Made by a program: the position numbers and the translations under genes
Notes under the pieces: model-generated
Database searches by the model: none
The model's input: only the letters and a program-made list of their open reading frames with translations
What the model was told of the DNA's origin: nothing
From: Congregibacter sp.
GTDB lineage: Bacteria > Pseudomonadota > Gammaproteobacteria > Pseudomonadales > Halieaceae
Assembly: GCA_013911345.1 (NCBI GenBank)
Contig: JACETJ010000035.1
Coordinates: forward strand, 1 to 10,140
DNA: 10,140 bases
Direction: 5' to 3'
In this document: positions 7,289 through 10,140 of the stretch, in pieces
Numbering within the stretch: position 1 is the stretch's first letter
Layout: every line of letters starts with the position of its first letter

Positions 7289-7900
7289 ATGTCTGAGATT
7301 GCCTTGTTCCCCCTATCGTCGGTGCTGTTGCCATCGGGGCGCATGTCACTGCAAATCTTCGAACAGCGTTACCTCGATTTGGTGGCACGTTGCATGCGCG
7401 AGAACGAGGGGTTCGGGGTCGTGTGGTTGCAGCAGGGATCAGAGGTGTCTGGAGGATCTCTCGATGCTCCCAATGTTGGCGAGTACGGCACTTATGCTCG
7501 GATTGTGGACTGGGACCAGCTCCCTAACGGTCTGCTCGGTATCACGATTGAAGGGCACGAGCCTTTTGATGTGCAATCGGTGTGGCGGGAGCCCAGCGGC
7601 CTGGTCAAGGCAGAAGTGCTGTGGCGGGAAATACCTGAAACGATTCAGCTTCCCGAGACCTTTTCGGGTCTTGCTGAGGTGTTGGAGGGATTGTTGCGGC
7701 ATCCCCAGATCCAGCGTCTGCAGCTAGACAGTGACCTGACGGATGGCTGGCGTGTCGGCGCTCAACTGGCACAATTACTACCCATCGATGAGGGGCTCAA
7801 ATATCAGCTTCAGGGGCTGACCTCGGTGGAGCAGTTATTGGAAGAAATGGACAGCATTCTGGTCGAGCTCAGCGGGGAGTCAGACCAGACAGGCAGCTGA
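7289..7900 (+). CDS. Stand-alone LON substrate-binding domain protein
   Basis: The 203-residue product corresponds to the N-terminal substrate-binding (PUA-like) domain of Lon protease without the AAA+ ATPase or the Ser-Lys protease domain. The diagnostic start is LFPLSSVLLPSGRMSLQIFE (residues 6-25), followed by RYLDLV and a helical C-terminal half typical of this family (COG2802-like). In Lon this domain helps recognise substrates; the free-standing version has no well-defined function and might act as a protein-binding adaptor. It begins 3 bp after the preceding stop and has only a weak purine stretch (GAGACGG near 7271-7277) upstream, consistent with translational coupling. No signal peptide is seen. 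Length is normal for the stand-alone family, so this is not a broken lon gene. Confidence 0.9.
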   Translation: MSEIALFPLSSVLLPSGRMSLQIFEQRYLDLVARCMRENEGFGVVWLQQGSEVSGGSLDAPNVGEYGTYARIVDWDQLPNGLLGITIEGHEPFDVQSVWREPSGLVKAEVLWREIPETIQLPETFSGLAEVLEGLLRHPQIQRLQLDSDLTDGWRVGAQLAQLLPIDEGLKYQLQGLTSVEQLLEEMDSILVELSGESDQTGS

Positions 7901-7935
7901 AGTAATAGAGGGCAGCAGGCTAGGCCCGGATAGGC

Positions 7936-7952
7936 AGGAGAAATGGTGAATG
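7936..7952 (+). promoter_or_regulatory. Strong ribosome binding site of the amidohydrolase gene
   Basis: AGGAG at 7936-7940 lies nine bases before ATG 7950, the best Shine-Dalgarno in the rightward cluster. It sits in the 49-bp gap after the LON-domain gene, so this gene can initiate independently of upstream translation. No terminator or clear promoter is visible in the gap. Confidence 0.7.
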
Positions 7953-9710
7953 TTTGATCTCAAGATTACCGGTGGATTGGTGGTAGATGGCACGGGTGCC
8001 CCGGGGCAGCTAATGGACATTGGTATTGTTGGAGACCGTATTGTTGCGATGGGTGATCTGGCAGAGGGCGCAGCAGAGGAAATTGATGCCACAGGGCGCG
8101 TGGTTGCGCCTGGGTTTGTGGATATCCATACGCACTATGACGGACAGGCCACCTGGGATCAGGAGATGGCGCCTTCATCGTGGCACGGGGTGACCACCGT
8201 GGTGATGGGTAACTGTGGCGTCGGGTTTGCGCCAGCGGCACCAGAACGTCAGGAGTGGCTGGTGGGTCTGATGGAGGGGGTGGAAGACATTCCCGGCAGC
8301 GCCCTCACAGAGGGGATGACCTGGAATTGGGAGTCGTTCCCGGAATACCTTGATGCGCTTGAAGAGCTCGATCGCACGGTCGATGTTGCCGCACAAGTTC
8401 CTCACGGAGCGGTGCGCGCCTATGTCATGGGTGAGCGCGGGGCTGCCAATGAGGAACCGACAGAGACTGAGATTGCGCGCATGTCGGCCATCGTCGAGGA
8501 GGGGCTTCGAGCTGGCGCCGTCGGGTTTTCCACTTCGCGGACCATCCTGCATAAATCCATTGACGGAGAGTTAGTCCCCGGTACCTCGGCGACAAAGGAA
8601 GAGCTACTGGGCATTGGTCGCGCGCTGAAGCATGCGGGGCATGGTGTTTTCGAGATGGCGAGCGATCTGTTGCCTGAATGGAACGAGTTTGAGTGGATGG
8701 GTGATCTGAGCCGGGAAACCGGCGCACCCGTGACGTTCACCGCGCTTGAATCACCCATCAAGAGTCTGCCGTTCAAAGATCAGCTGGGCGATATGCGTGC
8801 CCAGAACGCCAAAGGCGGGAACATCGTTGCCCAGATCTCCATGCGAGGCACTGGCCTGATTCTGGGTTGGCGTGCGACTTTTCACCCGTTTTCCCAGCGC
8901 CCAAGTTGGAAGGCGATCGCGGATGAGCCCTGGGCCGAGCAATGGCAACACCTACAGGATCCGGCGTTTCGCAGCCGGCTGCTTTCTGAGCACGGTGAGC
9001 CCACAGGCAGCGACCTGCAGTTGATCGCTGATTTGATGGAGAGCGCCTTCTCGATGCAGTACGAGATGCTCCCCGGTTTCAATTACGAACCCACTGCGGA
9101 GCAGTCCATCGAACAGCGGGCCTCGGCGACTGGTGTAACGGCAGCTGAGTATGCCTACGATTTCATGATGCGTGAGCACGGCACGGGCATGATTTACTTT
9201 CCGCTACTCAACTACGCGAATGGGAATCTCGATTTTCTGGAAGAGGCGCTGGACTCGGACGATTGTGTTAATTCGCTGTCGGACGGCGGTGCGCACTGCG
9301 GCACGATCTGCGATGCCGCGGCGACCACCTTCATGCTTCAGCACTGGGTGCGCGACCGGGAAGGGCATCGCATGCCACTTGAGCGCGCCATCAAGCGCCA
9401 GTGCCATGATACCGCCCGGCTTTACGGTTTTGAGGATCGAGGCGTGTTAGCACCGGGTCTGCTTGCTGATCTCAACGTCATCGACCTGGATGCACTGCAG
9501 CTGAATTTGCCCACCGTGGCCTTTGATTTACCCGCGGGCGGACGTCGTCTCCTGCAGACGGCTTCGGGTTACGACTGCACCATCAAGTCTGGCCGGGTCA
9601 CCTTCCGCGGCGGTGTCGCAACGGGTGAGTACCCCGGGCGCGTTATTCGGGGTCCCCAGCCGGTGCCGGTGTCGTCCAACCCCCCAGCGACTGCCAGCGA
9701 TTCACGATAA
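7950..9710 (+). CDS. Amidohydrolase, N-acyl-D-amino-acid deacylase (D-aminoacylase) superfamily
   Basis: The 586-residue protein has the D-aminoacylase layout: a small beta domain with [12 protein letters not shown] (8-19), then a metal-dependent TIM barrel starting with [11 protein letters not shown] (56-66; ligands H60 and H62), NCGVGFAP (88-95) with C89, [10 protein letters not shown] (192-201), SDGGAH (444-449; predicted catalytic/ligand D445), and a beta-domain return near [12 protein letters not shown] (501-512). Characterised members cleave the N-acyl group from D-amino acids. The two mid-barrel histidines of classical D-aminoacylase (H220 and H250 in Alcaligenes) are not found at the matching places, which read VFEMASDL (233-240) and FTALES (263-268). 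The call therefore stays at family level and the substrate is open. The last 22 or so residues are a Pro/Ser-rich tail encoded in the overlap with rnt. The gene probably extends the mpl cluster after a 49-bp gap. Confidence 0.88.
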   Translation: MFDLKITGGLVVDGTGAPGQLMDIGIVGDRIVAMGDLAEGAAEEIDATGRVVAPGFVDIHTHYDGQATWDQEMAPSSWHGVTTVVMGNCGVGFAPAAPERQEWLVGLMEGVEDIPGSALTEGMTWNWESFPEYLDALEELDRTVDVAAQVPHGAVRAYVMGERGAANEEPTETEIARMSAIVEEGLRAGAVGFSTSRTILHKSIDGELVPGTSATKEELLGIGRALKHAGHGVFEMASDLLPEWNEFEWMGDLSRETGAPVTFTALESPIKSLPFKDQLGDMRAQNAKGGNIVAQISMRGTGLILGWRATFHPFSQRPSWKAIADEPWAEQWQHLQDPAFRSRLLSEHGEPTGSDLQLIADLMESAFSMQYEMLPGFNYEPTAEQSIEQRASATGVTAAEYAYDFMMREHGTGMIYFPLLNYANGNLDFLEEALDSDDCVNSLSDGGAHCGTICDAAATTFMLQHWVRDREGHRMPLERAIKRQCHDTARLYGFEDRGVLAPGLLADLNVIDLDALQLNLPTVAFDLPAGGRRLLQTASGYDCTIKSGRVTFRGGVATGEYPGRVIRGPQPVPVSSNPPATASDSR

Positions 9711-10140
9711 GGCAGAAGAGCTCAGCGGTTTTGGTCGCGTCGTACTCGGCCGAGTGCGCCTCGTTGTTATCAAACGGGATTTCCGCCAGCGCACAGGCCC
9801 TAGCCAGCACTGTGTGGCCCACTGCAAGGCCGGCAAGCGTTGCAGTGTCGAAGTGGGAGAAAGGGTGAAACGGGTTGCGTTTGAGCCCCAGACGCTCGGT
9901 AGCGGCGTTCAGGAACCCGGCATCAAAGTGGGCGTTGTGGCCCACTAGAATCGCACGATTACATTGACTCGACTTGACCGCCTGCCTCACGACGGCAAAC
10001 AGTTCCCCGAGGGCGATGTCCTCGGGCACTGCGCCACGCAGGGGGTTCTCTGGATCAATGCCCGTGAACTCCAATGCAGAAGGGTCGAGGTTTGCGCCTT
10101 CAAAGGGCTCAACATTGCGACTGTGTGTCTCGGCGATCTC
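9643..10140 (-). CDS. rnt: Ribonuclease T (C-terminal part; start beyond window)
   Basis: RNase T is a DEDDh 3'-5' exoribonuclease that trims tRNA, 5S and 23S rRNA 3' ends and removes the CCA terminal AMP in tRNA turnover. The visible 165 residues plus TAA stop (9645-9643) align with the C-terminal three quarters of E. coli RNase T (215 residues). Examples are [10 protein letters not shown] near the edge, [26 protein letters not shown] (Exo II block), [33 protein letters not shown] (Exo III block with catalytic His and Asp) and [11 protein letters not shown]. The Exo I DxE block and the start codon lie beyond base 10140. The open frame continues without a stop to the right edge. The 3' end overlaps the convergent amidohydrolase gene by 68 bp. 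Assignment is firm. Confidence 0.96.
   Translation of the reverse strand, partial: EIAETHSRNVEPFEGANLDPSALEFTGIDPENPLRGAVPEDIALGELFAVVRQAVKSSQCNRAILVGHNAHFDAGFLNAATERLGLKRNPFHPFSHFDTATLAGLAVGHTVLARACALAEIPFDNNEAHSAEYDATKTAELFCLIVNRWQSLGGWTTPAPAGDPE

Noticed and set aside
7289..7900. Truncated lon protease pseudogene
   Set aside because: Length and ends match the known stand-alone LON-domain family, and no ATPase remnants follow.
7943..7957. Five-codon ORF (ATG GTG AAT GTT TGA) overlapping the amidohydrolase start, a possible leader peptide
   Set aside because: So short an ORF is expected by chance, and the Shine-Dalgarno spacing favours ATG 7950.
8175..8776. Leftward open frames within the amidohydrolase gene
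   Set aside because: They are antisense shadows without ribosome binding sites or recognisable motifs.

Overview
The window looks like an ordinary chromosomal stretch of a moderately GC-rich gammaproteobacterium. The evidence is closely Escherichia-like SfsA, Mpl and RNase T proteins, a lysine/alanine-rich histone H1-like (AlgP-type) protein, and a pyrophosphate-type phosphofructokinase. I infer a marine lineage such as the Halieaceae (OM60/NOR5) or a relative, but the sequence alone does not prove it. I see no mobile element, CRISPR array, rRNA or tRNA, and coding density is very high.

Layout: the left edge holds the start of a leftward H1-like gene built of near-identical 33-bp repeats, truncated by the window. 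A 187-bp divergent spacer separates it from rightward sfsA, which overlaps a rightward M15 D-alanyl-D-alanine carboxypeptidase-like gene. A leftward phosphofructokinase gene with PPi-type active-site residues converges on the M15 gene with only 13 bp between stop codons. Divergent from the kinase is a tightly packed rightward group: mpl (TTG start), a large RND/MMPL-family membrane protein (GTGA overlap), a small YkgJ-type cysteine-cluster protein (one-base overlap), a stand-alone LON substrate-binding-domain protein (3-bp gap) and, after 49 bp, a D-aminoacylase-family amidohydrolase. The last gene, leftward rnt (RNase T), enters from the right edge and its 3' end overlaps the amidohydrolase 3' end by 68 bp.

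How the genes may work together: Mpl reattaches recovered murein peptide to UDP-MurNAc. A signal-less M15 peptidase and an amidohydrolase of the N-acyl-D-amino-acid deacylase superfamily are both families that act on D-amino-acid-containing compounds. A loose cell-wall-recycling theme is therefore possible, but it is inference. The RND, YkgJ and LON-domain genes are probably co-transcribed with mpl, and their substrates cannot be read from the sequence. The most unusual features are the loss of the usual TM4 aspartate and the strongly acidic insert in the RND protein, the missing metal-ligand histidines in the amidohydrolase, and the slippage-prone repeats of the H1-like gene. No clearly new multi-gene system is visible.
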